In this document: positions 1 through 7,877 of the stretch, piece after piece
How positions within the stretch are numbered: the first letter of the stretch is position 1
Layout: each line of letters opens with the position of its first letter
Origin: Pseudomonas sp. PICF141
GTDB taxonomy: Bacteria > Pseudomonadota > Gammaproteobacteria > Pseudomonadales > Pseudomonadaceae
Direction of reading: 5' to 3'
Length of the DNA stretch: 64,000 bases
Assembly: GCF_002286815.1 (NCBI RefSeq)
Contig: NZ_MUNM01000078.1
Location: forward strand, 124,001-188,000
The notes under the pieces: generated by a model
What the model saw: the letters and a program-made list of their open reading frames with translations, nothing else
Told to the model about the DNA's origin: nothing
Databases searched by the model: none
Position numbers and translations under genes: made by a program

Positions 1-40
1 GCGTTATCGTTCATCGCGGGCAAGCCACGCTCCCACAGGG
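1..40. repeat. REP-type half element at the window edge
   Basis: The first ~40 bases closely match the right arm of the long palindrome at 55596-55637 (GCGTTATCGTTCNTCGCGGG, then CAAGCC). The partner arm, if present, lies before the window. Confidence 0.6.
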
Positions 41-99
41 GCCGCATTCCTTCTGTCTATTCGCGGTATCCTGCTTGTTCTGAATACGGACCTTTTTCC

Positions 100-513
100 A
101 TGCTGGTGATTTCCAACAACGTGCATCTGCCGGATGCCGAGATCGAGTTGACGGCCATTCGCGCCCAGGGCGCCGGTGGGCAGAACGTCAATAAGGTTTC
201 CAGCGCCGTGCACCTGCGCTTCGACATTCCGGCCTCATCCTTGCCCGAGTTCTACAAGGAGCGGCTGCTGGCGCTGCGTGACAGTCGCATCACCAGCGAC
301 GGCGTGTTGATCATCAAGGCCCAGCAATATCGTACGCAGGAGCAGAACCGTGCCGATGCGCTGGAGCGCCTGACCGAGTTGATCCTCAGCGCCACCAAGG
401 TCGAGAAGAAGCGCCGTCCGACCAAACCGACACTCGGTTCGAAAAAGCGTCGGCTCGAATCAAAGACCAAGCGCGGCAGCATCAAGGCTGGGCGCGGAAA
501 GGTCGACTTTTAA
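100..513 (+). CDS. arfB: Alternative ribosome-rescue factor / peptidyl-tRNA hydrolase ArfB
   Basis: This 137-residue protein has the peptide-release motif GGQ at residues 26-28 inside RAQGAGGQNVNKVSSAVHLR, the hallmark of the class I release-factor catalytic domain. It has no codon-recognition domain. The C-terminal ~35 residues are rich in Lys and Arg (KKRRPTKP, KKRRLESKTKRG), as in ArfB/YaeJ, where this tail enters the empty mRNA channel of stalled 70S ribosomes. Length fits the family (about 140 residues). The stop codon overlaps that of the convergent transporter gene in a shared TTAA. Family assignment is firm; no experimental evidence is implied. Confidence 0.93.
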   Translation: MLVISNNVHLPDAEIELTAIRAQGAGGQNVNKVSSAVHLRFDIPASSLPEFYKERLLALRDSRITSDGVLIIKAQQYRTQEQNRADALERLTELILSATKVEKKRRPTKPTLGSKKRRLESKTKRGSIKAGRGKVDF

Positions 514-1709
514 CGCGCTTCTCTTTCTTCACGATACTTTGGCGCCTGCCGGTACAAGTAAACGCTTAGTATCAATCCGCTCAAAGCGGCGAGGGCGGCA
601 AACAGAAAGATCGAGGCAAAACCAAACCCCGCAGCTATCGCGCCGGCCAGCGGCCCGGTGATCCCCAGCGACAAATCGATGAACAACGAATACGCCCCGA
701 CTGCCGCGCCACGGCTGGAGGCGGGTACCAGGTTAACCGCTTCCACGCCCAAGGCCGGGAACACCAGCGAAAAACCGAAACCGCTCAGCGCCGCGCCGGC
801 CAGTGCCCAATGGGCATCGGGTGCCAGCCACAGCAGCAACAGCCCGAGGGTTTCCACCGAGAGGCAGGCAATCGCCACGCGAAAGCCGCCGAGGCGATTG
901 ATCAGGTTGCCGAACAACAATCGCGCACCGATAAAACTGGCGCCAAACAGGCTCAGGCACAGTACCGCGTTGGACCACTGCTGAGTGGCGTAATACAGGG
1001 TGATGAATGTGGCGATGGTGCCAAAGCCGATGGAACCCAAGGCCAGGCCACAGCCGTGAGGAAACACCCGCCCCAGCACGTGCATGAACGGCAGGCGTTC
1101 GCCGGCTACGATCGGTGCAGCGGTTTTTGGCCAGGCCAGCGCCAGGCCCAGAATGGCCAACAGCACGATGCTAACGCCCATGCTCCACAACCCCAGCTGA
1201 TTCACCAGCAGCACCCCCAGCGGTGCGCCGACCGCCAGCGCGCCGTAACTGGCGATGCCGTTCCAGGAGATGACCTTGGCGGTGTTCGCTGCGCCGACCC
1301 GGCCGATGCCCCAGCCGATCGAACCGGAACCGACCAGGCTTTCTGCGCTGCCGAGCACCAGCCGGCCGATCAACAGGCTGATCAGGCTTAACATCGGCAG
1401 GCTTTGTGTCCAGGCCGAAATCAACATGAATACTCCGCTCAAACCGCAGCCGGCGAGGCCATACATCACCGCCAGTTTACTGCCCTTGTTATCGATGATG
1501 CGCCCGGCGTAAGGACGGCTGAGCAGGGTGGCCAGGTATTGCACGCTGATCACCAGCCCGGCGATCACGGCGCCGAAGCCTAAGTCGCTGTGGACATAGC
1601 CGGGCAACACGGCCAAGGGAATGCCGATATTCAGGTAACCGATGAAGGTGAACAGGACGATGGAAACGACTTGCAGCGTGACCGCCATGGGGCGCTGGGT
1701 TTCTGGCAT
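510..1709 (-). CDS. MFS transporter (YhhS/YfcJ-like)
   Basis: This 399-residue, very hydrophobic protein has about twelve predicted membrane segments. The MFS loop 2-3 signature appears as SRPYAGRIIDNKGSK near residues 64-78 (family form G-x-x-x-D-x-x-G-r/k). It resembles the YhhS/YfcJ group of putative drug or arabinose-type exporters, but the substrate cannot be deduced. The gene converges on arfB with overlapping stop codons and no terminator hairpin between them. The start is the first ATG; its ribosome-binding site is weak, and an in-frame ATG seven codons later is possible. Confidence 0.85.
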   Translation of the reverse strand: MPETQRPMAVTLQVVSIVLFTFIGYLNIGIPLAVLPGYVHSDLGFGAVIAGLVISVQYLATLLSRPYAGRIIDNKGSKLAVMYGLAGCGLSGVFMLISAWTQSLPMLSLISLLIGRLVLGSAESLVGSGSIGWGIGRVGAANTAKVISWNGIASYGALAVGAPLGVLLVNQLGLWSMGVSIVLLAILGLALAWPKTAAPIVAGERLPFMHVLGRVFPHGCGLALGSIGFGTIATFITLYYATQQWSNAVLCLSLFGASFIGARLLFGNLINRLGGFRVAIACLSVETLGLLLLWLAPDAHWALAGAALSGFGFSLVFPALGVEAVNLVPASSRGAAVGAYSLFIDLSLGITGPLAGAIAAGFGFASIFLFAALAALSGLILSVYLYRQAPKYREEREAR

Positions 1710-1812
1710 GGGTAAAGGTCCACGGGGCAGCAGGATAGATAGGCTGCTTATGATAGCGGCGTGGACGGTCGCGGGGCGTGAAAAAGTAAAACTATTTGGC
1801 GGGCTGGGATAA

Positions 1813-1995
1813 TCAGGATTTTGCGGGGGCTACCAGGTGCGTAGTGACCAGGGCGGCCAAGGCGTTTTCTTCACTGCCGAAGCGGGCCAGCAGCGCGGCT
1901 TGTTTCTCGGGGGAAAGGCGGTTCCAGATCTCGATCATCTTCTCGGCGGTGCCGATCAGGACGCTGGCCTGGGCTTCAGTGAAATCATCGCTCAT
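1813..1995 (-). CDS. Small conserved-looking hypothetical protein
   Basis: This 60-residue ORF encodes a soluble, Ala/Leu-rich, mostly helical protein (MSDDFTEAQASVLIGTAEKM at the N-terminus) with no motif I recognise. It lies between the MFS gene and a 13-bp inverted repeat and runs in the same direction as the neighbouring small ORF. Support is compositional: ordinary Pseudomonas amino-acid use and a sensible start. The ribosome-binding site is weak. It could be a genuine small protein or a chance ORF. Confidence 0.55.
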   Translation of the reverse strand: MSDDFTEAQASVLIGTAEKMIEIWNRLSPEKQAALLARFGSEENALAALVTTHLVAPAKS

Positions 1996-2018
1996 GGTGC
2001 GGGCTCGCGGTTCAGGCA

Positions 2019-2050
2019 GTGTGGAAAGCGCATGTTAGCGCTTTCCACAC
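2019..2050. repeat. Perfect inverted repeat, 13-bp arms, 6-base loop
   Basis: GTGTGGAAAGCGC and GCGCTTTCCACAC flank ATGTTA. It lies between two small minus-strand ORFs. A transcript could fold here, but no T-run follows on the minus strand, so it is not a classic intrinsic terminator. It might be a processing hairpin or an operator. Confidence 0.6.
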
Positions 2051-2070
2051 GGTCTGGCATTGCAGGTGTA

Positions 2071-2202
2071 TCAGTCTTCGCTGTCGGCCTGGCGGCGTTC
2101 AGGTGCTTCTTTCATTTCGGGCTGTTGGGCACCGGCTTGTTGCGTGGTTGTCTGCTCAGTTTCGTGCAGGCTTGGGAAGGGGAGATTAGGGATCTCGTGC
2201 AT
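2071..2202 (-). CDS. Small hydrophilic 43-residue protein of unknown function
   Basis: Read on the minus strand, a GAGGAGCG ribosome-binding site precedes an ATG by about six bases. The ORF encodes 43 residues (starting MHEIPNLPFPSLHETEQTT) and ends in QADSED before TGA. It is rich in Gln, Glu, Thr and Pro, has no hydrophobic segment, and is probably disordered. The strong ribosome-binding site and polar composition favour real coding. No family is recognised. Confidence 0.5.
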   Translation of the reverse strand: MHEIPNLPFPSLHETEQTTTQQAGAQQPEMKEAPERRQADSED

Positions 2203-2378
2203 GTTCGCGCTCCTCGCTAAGTCTGTTGATAGATCTGGTAGATCCGCGCTTTTAAAAAAGCCTGCGCAGGATACAGCAGGAGAAATGACAAATAGACTTT
2301 TATATCCATTTGTTGCGACGGATGGGATTGTCTAGACAGGTCTGTGTAGGCGCTAGCGCAGCCTGGAGATCAAAATCA

Positions 2379-2454
2379 AAAGATCGCAGCCTCCGGCAGC
2401 TCCTACACTGGATTGGCGTACATCCTGTAGGAGCTGCCGAAGGCTGCGATCTTT
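2379..2454. repeat. REP-type inverted repeat (AGGCTGCGATCTTT family)
   Basis: Two 29-base arms at 2379-2407 and 2426-2454 are inverted copies with about one mismatch. The second arm overlaps the stop codon of the aminotransferase gene, so it forms the 3' end of the phh operon transcript. The same core occurs at 61178-61269 and, degenerate, at 19213-19276. Confidence 0.85.
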
Positions 2455-3649
2455 AAGGGCGGCAAACCTCAGCGATGGCTTCGGCCAGCAGATCCAGACG
2501 CGTCGCATCGATCCCCGCGACGTTCGCCCGACCTGAGCTGACCATATAAACGCTGTGGCGTTCGCGCAGTTGCTTGACCTGTTCCGGCGACAAACCGGTG
2601 TAGGAAAACATCCCGCGTTGCACGCCGATGTGCGCAAATCGCTCGCGCAAGCCATAAGGTTCAAGCGCTTCGACCAGGCCGCTGCGCAACTGGGCGATAC
2701 GCAAACGCATGGCTTCCACTTCGTCAGCCCAACGGCTTTTCAGCTCTGGATCGCCGAGAATGGTCGCGACCACGGCAGCGCCATGATCCGGTGGCGTCGA
2801 CCACAGGTTACGGGCGATGTTGGCCAGTTGGCTGCGGATATCCACCAGCTTGTCGGCGGTTTTCGCGCAGACAATCAATGCGCCGGTGCGGTCGCGGTAC
2901 AGGCCGAAGTTCTTCGAGCAAGAACTGGTGATCAGCACTTCCGGTAACTCGGCGGCGAACAGCCGGGTCGACCAGGCATCCTGCTCCAGGCCGTCACCGA
3001 AACCCTGATAGGCGAAGTCGATCAGTGGCAGCAAATCGCGACTGCGCACCAGGTCCAGCACTCGACGCCAATCGTCATGGGACAGATCGAAACCGGTCGG
3101 GTTGTGGCAGCAGGCATGCAGCAGAACGACGTCGCCCTTGGGGGCTTCATTGAGCACCGCCAGCATTGCTTCCACATCGAGACGGTTGTCGCTGCCCACG
3201 TAAGGGTAATGACTGACCTTGACCCCGGCTGCCGCGAAAATGGTTTCGTGGATCGGCCAGGTCGGGTTGCTCAACCAAACGCCACGGCCCGGCAGGCATT
3301 GGGCAATGAAGTCGGCGCTCAAACGCAACGCGCCAGTGCCACCCGGCGTCTGAGTGGCGCCGGCCCGTTGTTCGGCGATCAGCGCCGAATCGGAGCCAAG
3401 CACCAACTCGTTGATCACTTTGCCGAACGCTACATTGCCGTGGCCGCCGATGTAGGTTTTGGTGGATTGACGATCCACCAGCTGCTGCTCGGCGAGCTTC
3501 ACCGCTTCGGGGATGGGCGTCTGGCCCTGGGCGTCTTTGTAAACGCCCACGCCAAGGTCGAACTTGCGCGGATCAGGGTCCAGCGCATAGGCCTCCATCA
3601 GGCCGAGAATCGGGTCGCCGGGCACTCGACCGATGGCGTCGAAATGCAT
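2453..3649 (-). CDS. phhC: Aromatic amino acid aminotransferase PhhC
   Basis: This 398-residue class I PLP-dependent aminotransferase has the Schiff-base lysine at K246 in TSSCSKNFGLYRDR, the substrate-binding region CHNPTGFD at 181-188 and the cofactor Asp in the LIDFAYQGF segment near 211. These features place it in the AspC/TyrB subfamily. As the last gene of phhABC it would transaminate tyrosine (and phenylalanine) to the 2-oxo acid, feeding aromatic catabolism. Its ATG overlaps the phhB stop codon by one base (TAATG), which implies translational coupling. AspC-like activity on aspartate cannot be excluded. Confidence 0.92.
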   Translation of the reverse strand: MHFDAIGRVPGDPILGLMEAYALDPDPRKFDLGVGVYKDAQGQTPIPEAVKLAEQQLVDRQSTKTYIGGHGNVAFGKVINELVLGSDSALIAEQRAGATQTPGGTGALRLSADFIAQCLPGRGVWLSNPTWPIHETIFAAAGVKVSHYPYVGSDNRLDVEAMLAVLNEAPKGDVVLLHACCHNPTGFDLSHDDWRRVLDLVRSRDLLPLIDFAYQGFGDGLEQDAWSTRLFAAELPEVLITSSCSKNFGLYRDRTGALIVCAKTADKLVDIRSQLANIARNLWSTPPDHGAAVVATILGDPELKSRWADEVEAMRLRIAQLRSGLVEALEPYGLRERFAHIGVQRGMFSYTGLSPEQVKQLRERHSVYMVSSGRANVAGIDATRLDLLAEAIAEVCRP

Positions 3650-4005
3650 TATTTGCGGCCCTCGGCGCTCTTCGCCACTTCGTCAGTGCGCGCGGCCATG
3701 ATGAAGTCGTTGCGGTGCAGGCCTTTGATGGAGTGGCTCCACCAGGTCACAGTGACTTTGCCCCACTCGGTCAGCAGGCCCGGATGGTGACCTTCGGCCT
3801 CGGAGATTTCACCGACGGCGTTAGTGAACGCCAGTGCGTGTTTGAAGTTCTTGAACAGGAAAACTTTTTCCAGCTGCATCACCCCGTCGCGCACTTCGAT
3901 GTTCCAGTCAGGGATCTGCTTGATCAGGATCGGCAATTCTTCGTCGCTGACCTGTGGGGCGTCGGCGCGGCAGGCTTCGCAATGGGCTTGGTTCAATGTG
4001 GACAT
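3649..4005 (-). CDS. phhB: Pterin-4a-carbinolamine dehydratase PhhB
   Basis: This 118-residue protein carries the family signature around residues 70-90 (EAEGHHPGLLTEWGKVTVTW), where the HH pair is catalytic in PCD/DCoH enzymes. It dehydrates 4a-hydroxytetrahydropterin formed by PhhA so that the pterin cofactor can be recycled. The start at 4005 (MSTLNQAHC) is chosen because AGGAA lies about six bases upstream; a longer in-frame ORF lacks one. It sits between phhA and phhC on the minus strand. Confidence 0.94.
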   Translation of the reverse strand: MSTLNQAHCEACRADAPQVSDEELPILIKQIPDWNIEVRDGVMQLEKVFLFKNFKHALAFTNAVGEISEAEGHHPGLLTEWGKVTVTWWSHSIKGLHRNDFIMAARTDEVAKSAEGRK

Positions 4006-4110
4006 GATGTGTTCCTGAAATCGAGTGTTTTGAAAAACGGTCGTCAGTGGGATCACGCTAAAGCAAAGCGGCGATCCGTAACAGACTCACTTGATGCCAA
4101 AAGGCGCGGG

Positions 4111-4896
4111 TCACGCGGCTTTTGGCGGAAATTTCGGCGCGTGCAACCCCAGCTGCATACCTTGCTTGACCATGCCCATGATGTCTTCGTGGGCCAGGTC
4201 GAACAGGCGCTTGAGGTTCGGCAGGACAAAGTACAGCGGTTGCAAGATGTCGATGCGGTACGGCGTGCGCATGCATTCCAGCGGGTCGAAGGCTTGGTGC
4301 TCAGGCTCGTTCGACAAGCAGTAAACGGTTTCTTTGGGCGAGGACAGAATGCCGCCACCGTAGATGCGCAGGCCCTGTGGCGTATCGACCAGGCCGAACT
4401 CGATGGTCATCCAGTACAGGCGCGCCAGGTACACCCGTTCTTCCTTGGAAGCCTTTAGGCCAAGTTTGCCGTAGGTGTGGGTGAATTCGGCGAACCAGGG
4501 GTTGGTCAGCAGCGGACAGTGGCCAAAAATCTCGTGGAAAATATCCGGCTCTTGCAGGTAATCCAGCTCTTCGCGGGTACGAATGAACGTCGCCACCGGG
4601 AACTGCTTGTTCGCCAGCAATTCGAAAAAGGTCTGGAAGGGAATCAGTGCGGGAACTCGGGCAACCTGCCAGCCGGTGGTTTCACCCAGGACCTTGTTGA
4701 TTTCACCGAGTTGCGGAATGCGGTCGTGGGGCAGACCGAGTTTTTCGATACCGTCCAGGTATTCCTGGCACGCACGGCCCTCGACCACTTTCAGTTGGCG
4801 AGTGATCAGCGTGTTCCACACCGCGTGTTCTTCGGCGGGGTAGTCGATAAAACCTTGCGCATCGGGCTCACGAGCCACGTATTGCGTCTGCTTCAT
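4111..4896 (-). CDS. phhA: Phenylalanine 4-monooxygenase PhhA
   Basis: This 261-residue pterin-dependent aromatic hydroxylase converts phenylalanine to tyrosine using O2 and tetrahydropterin. The non-haem iron ligands are visible as H121 and H126 in HEIFGHCPLL and E166 in the YWMTIEFGLV segment. The size matches bacterial single-domain enzymes without an ACT domain. It is the first gene of phhABC, is preceded by a good GGAGAG ribosome-binding site, and is divergent from phhR, so it is probably activated by PhhR with phenylalanine or tyrosine. Confidence 0.96.
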   Translation of the reverse strand: MKQTQYVAREPDAQGFIDYPAEEHAVWNTLITRQLKVVEGRACQEYLDGIEKLGLPHDRIPQLGEINKVLGETTGWQVARVPALIPFQTFFELLANKQFPVATFIRTREELDYLQEPDIFHEIFGHCPLLTNPWFAEFTHTYGKLGLKASKEERVYLARLYWMTIEFGLVDTPQGLRIYGGGILSSPKETVYCLSNEPEHQAFDPLECMRTPYRIDILQPLYFVLPNLKRLFDLAHEDIMGMVKQGMQLGLHAPKFPPKAA

Positions 4897-5018
4897 GCTG
4901 CTCTCCTGCTAGGGGATTCGTTCTTGTTGTGTGTACAGCTATGGACCTAGAAATACCCCAAGGCGTGCGGTGTTACAGCAGGGGGTTCGCGGTAAAAGCA
5001 GGAAAAGCCCGTGTTTTT

Positions 5019-5036
5019 TGTAAAATATTCGTTACG
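5019..5036. promoter_or_regulatory. Candidate TyrR/PhhR box in the phhA-phhR intergenic region
   Basis: TGTAAA-N6-GTTACG matches the TyrR-type palindrome TGTAAA-N6-TTTACA in the left half and in TTAC of the right half. It lies about 120 bases upstream of phhA and 145 upstream of phhR. Half-site-like TGTAAC also occurs on the minus strand near 4971-4977. I found no GG-N10-GC sigma-54 pattern toward phhA in this interval. Confidence 0.5.
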
Positions 5037-5177
5037 GTTTGATTGGTGTGGCGTAAGTATTGATATTTTCGGGTTTGAAATGGCCCACGGGTGTCACATA
5101 ATCTTGACGACTAACTGGGTGCCCGCGCAAAAATTTTCTTGCGCCGGGCCTCATTCATCGCTGTTACGGGCCTTTCT

Positions 5178-6737
5178 ATGCGTATCAAAGTTCACTGCCA
5201 GAACCGCATCGGTATTCTGCGCGACATTCTCAACCTGCTGGTCGAGTACGGGATCAACGTCGCTCGCGGCGAAGTGGGCGGTGAGCACGGCAATGCGATC
5301 TACTTGCACTGCCCGAACCTGATCAATATTCAGTTCCAGGCGTTGCGTCCGAAGTTCGAGGCGATTGGCGGGGTATTCGGCGTCAAACGCGTCGGGCTGA
5401 TGCCCAGCGAGCGTCGGCACATGGAACTCAATGCCTTGCTCGGCGCCCTGGAGTTTCCGGTGCTGTCGATCGACATGGGCGGCTCCATCGTCGCGGCCAA
5501 CCGTGCGGCGGCGCAATTGCTCGGGGTGCGGGTGGACGAGGTGCCAGGTATTCCGCTGTCACGGTACGCCGAGGATTTCGATTTGCCGGAACTGGTGCGC
5601 GCCAACAAGTCACGGATCAACGGCTTGCGGGTCAAGGTCAAGGGTGACGTGTTTCTCGCCGATATCGCCCCGCTGCAATCGGAGCATGACGAAAGCGAGG
5701 CCATGGCCGGGGCGGTGTTGACGCTGCACCGGGCGGACCGGGTGGGCGAGCGCATTTATAACGTGCGCAAGCAGGAACTGCGCGGCTTCGATAGCATTTT
5801 CCAGAGCTCGAAAGTGATGGCAGCAGTGGTGCGCGAAGCGCGGCGCATGGCCCCGCTGGATGCGCCGCTATTGATAGAAGGCGAAACCGGCACCGGCAAA
5901 GAGTTGTTGGCGCGGGCCTGTCACCTGGCAAGCCCCCGTGGGCAGTCACCGTTGATGGCGCTCAACTGCGCCGGTTTGCCGGAGTCCATGGCCGAAACCG
6001 AATTGTTCGGCTACGGTCCCGGTGCCTTCGAAGGCGCGCGGGCCGAAGGCAAGCTTGGGCTGTTGGAACTGACGGCGGGCGGTACGTTATTCCTCGACGG
6101 CGTCGGCGAAATGAGCCCGCGCTTGCAGGTGAAATTGCTGCGCTTCCTGCAGGACGGTTGCTTCCGTCGTGTCGGCAGCGATGAAGAGGTTTATCTGGAT
6201 GTGCGGGTGATCTGCGCAACGCAAGTGGATTTGTCCGAGCTGTGTGCGCGCGGTGAGTTTCGCCAGGATTTGTACCACCGCTTGAACGTGCTCTCGCTGC
6301 ACATCCCGCCGCTGCGCGAATGCCTCGATGGGCTGGCACCGCTGGTGGAGCACTTCCTCGATCAGGCCAGCCGGCAGATCGGTTGCCCGTTGCCGAAACT
6401 GGCGCCAGCGGCGATGGAACGGCTCAGTCACTATCACTGGCCGGGCAATGTACGGCAGTTGGAAAACGTACTGTTCCAGGCGGTTTCCCTGTGCGACGGC
6501 GGGACGGTCAAGGCGGAACATATTCGTCTGCCGGATTACGGCGTGCGTCAGCCCCTGGGCGATTTCTCGCTGGAGGGCGGCCTGGACGAGATTGTCGGGC
6601 GCTTTGAAAAAGCGGTGCTGGAGCGTTTGTATTCCGAGCATCCGAGCAGTCGGCAACTGGGCAAGCGGTTGGGGGTTTCGCATACCACCATTGCCAACAA
6701 GTTGCGTGAGTATGAGGTCGGTAAAGACAATACCTGA
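5178..6737 (+). CDS. phhR: TyrR-family transcriptional regulator PhhR
   Basis: This 519-residue regulator has an N-terminal ACT domain (about 1-70, MRIKVHCQNRIGILRDIL), a PAS-like region (about 80-150), an AAA+ domain with Walker A GETGTGKE near 235, and a C-terminal Fis-type helix-turn-helix (SSRQLGKRLGVSHTTIANKL) near 494-513. The loop that contacts sigma-54 (GAFTGA in NtrC-type proteins) reads GPGAFEGA here, so it should act like TyrR/PhhR with sigma-70. The start at 5178 is set by alignment to the conserved MRIKVHCQNR. The gene is divergent from phhABC, which it probably activates. Confidence 0.93.
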   Translation: MRIKVHCQNRIGILRDILNLLVEYGINVARGEVGGEHGNAIYLHCPNLINIQFQALRPKFEAIGGVFGVKRVGLMPSERRHMELNALLGALEFPVLSIDMGGSIVAANRAAAQLLGVRVDEVPGIPLSRYAEDFDLPELVRANKSRINGLRVKVKGDVFLADIAPLQSEHDESEAMAGAVLTLHRADRVGERIYNVRKQELRGFDSIFQSSKVMAAVVREARRMAPLDAPLLIEGETGTGKELLARACHLASPRGQSPLMALNCAGLPESMAETELFGYGPGAFEGARAEGKLGLLELTAGGTLFLDGVGEMSPRLQVKLLRFLQDGCFRRVGSDEEVYLDVRVICATQVDLSELCARGEFRQDLYHRLNVLSLHIPPLRECLDGLAPLVEHFLDQASRQIGCPLPKLAPAAMERLSHYHWPGNVRQLENVLFQAVSLCDGGTVKAEHIRLPDYGVRQPLGDFSLEGGLDEIVGRFEKAVLERLYSEHPSSRQLGKRLGVSHTTIANKLREYEVGKDNT

Positions 6738-7018
6738 TGTGGCGAGGGAGCTTTTGTGGCGAGGGGGCTTGCCCCCGTTGGGCTGCAAAGCAGCCCCCTT
6801 GCAATCTTTCAGATCCGTCGAGTTGTCCGTATTTACGACTGCTGCGCAGCCGAACGGGGGCAAGCCCCCTCGCCACAGGAATCTGTGTTGGCTGCAAAGG
6901 TCGATGCTTGCCGCAAGCGGCATAACACCGCCGGTTTTTCGTCTTCGAAACATTCCCTCAATCCCCTCTGAATCCCTCAAGTCCTTTGTTTGCCGGGCGC
7001 AGCGCCGCCAGAAAAAAG
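6738..7018. repeat. Intergenic region with a REP-type inverted repeat (GGCGAGGGGGCTTGCC family)
   Basis: This 354-base gap between phhR and flgF has no gene that I can support. Arms at 6755-6786 and 6846-6877 form a near-perfect inverted repeat (core GGCGAGGGGGCTTGCCCCC). A partial extra copy of the left arm starts at 6738. The central 60 bases show no further structure. The rest, about 6880-7018, is AT/C-rich leader DNA before the flgF promoter. Confidence 0.85.
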
Positions 7019-7035
7019 TTGGTCTGCTAATTGCT
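7019..7035 (+). promoter_or_regulatory. Candidate sigma-54 promoter for flgF operon
   Basis: TTGGTCTGCTAATTGCT has GG at 7021-7022 and GC at 7033-7034 with the obligatory 10-base spacing. The -12 half TTGCT is a perfect match. It lies 57 bases before the flgF start, consistent with RpoN-dependent flagellar genes under FleQ/FleR. Confidence 0.6.
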
Positions 7036-7091
7036 TATGGCTCAGCAGTACAGCGGTGGGCGGCAAACGTCCGGCATGCAGAGGAAAGAGT

Positions 7092-7832
7092 GTGGACAAG
7101 TACCTTTATGTGGCAATGACCGGCGCCAGCCAGAATGCACTGGCGCAGAAGGCTCATGCCAACAACCTGGCGAACATCTCTACCAACGGTTTTCAGAAGG
7201 ACCTGGAACAGGCCCGTTCGATGCCGGTGTTTGGTGACAGCTTTCCGGCGCGTGCGTTTGCCATGAGCGAACGTCCAGCCACCGACTTCTCTCCTGGCTC
7301 GCTGGTGGAAACCGGTCGCGACCTCGACGTCGCGGTGCAGGGCAACGGCTGGATCGCCGTGCAGAACCCCGATGGCGGCGAAAGCTACGTGCGCACCGGC
7401 AGCTTGAACGTTGACGCCCTGGGCGTGCTGCGTGCCGGCAACGGTATGCCGGTGGTAGGCAATGGCGGACCGATTGCGGTGCCGCCCGAGCAGCAAATCG
7501 AAGTCGGCGAAGACGGCACCATCAGCATCCGGGCGATGGGTGAAGGCCCACGCGTAATGGCTGAAGTCGACCGGATCAAACTGGTCAACCCGGACTTCAA
7601 GAACATGACCAAAGGCCTGGACGGTTCGATCCACACCAAGGACGGCAAGCCGGCGCAGGCCGATGCCAATGTCAAACTGGTGTCCGGTTTCCTTGAGTCG
7701 AGCAACGTCAATGCCGTGGAAGAAATGACCTCGGTGCTGGCGCTGGCCAAGCAGTTCGAGCTGCACATCAAGATGATGAACACCGCCAAAGACGACGACC
7801 AGGCCATGGCTCGGGTCTTGCAGATCAGCTAA
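7092..7832 (+). CDS. flgF: Flagellar proximal rod protein FlgF
   Basis: This 246-residue rod protein starts with GTG, seven bases after GAGGAAAG. The N-terminal rod motif (residues about 11-31: SQNALAQKAHANNLANISTN) and the C-terminal segment SSNVNAVEEMTSVLALAKQF are the paired heptad-type helices found in FlgB/C/F/G. A longer in-frame reading exists upstream but has no family similarity. It is exported by the flagellar type III system and sits below FlgG in the rod. It is the first gene of flgFGHIJKL here. Confidence 0.95.
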   Translation: MDKYLYVAMTGASQNALAQKAHANNLANISTNGFQKDLEQARSMPVFGDSFPARAFAMSERPATDFSPGSLVETGRDLDVAVQGNGWIAVQNPDGGESYVRTGSLNVDALGVLRAGNGMPVVGNGGPIAVPPEQQIEVGEDGTISIRAMGEGPRVMAEVDRIKLVNPDFKNMTKGLDGSIHTKDGKPAQADANVKLVSGFLESSNVNAVEEMTSVLALAKQFELHIKMMNTAKDDDQAMARVLQIS

Positions 7833-7877
7833 TTATCAGAACGTCGCGCCGTAAAACAGGCGCACGAGGAGAATCGA

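Noticed and set aside
6990..7091. N-terminal extension of flgF
   Set aside because: It covers the sigma-54-like promoter and has no similarity to rod proteins; the GTG at 7092 has a good ribosome-binding site.
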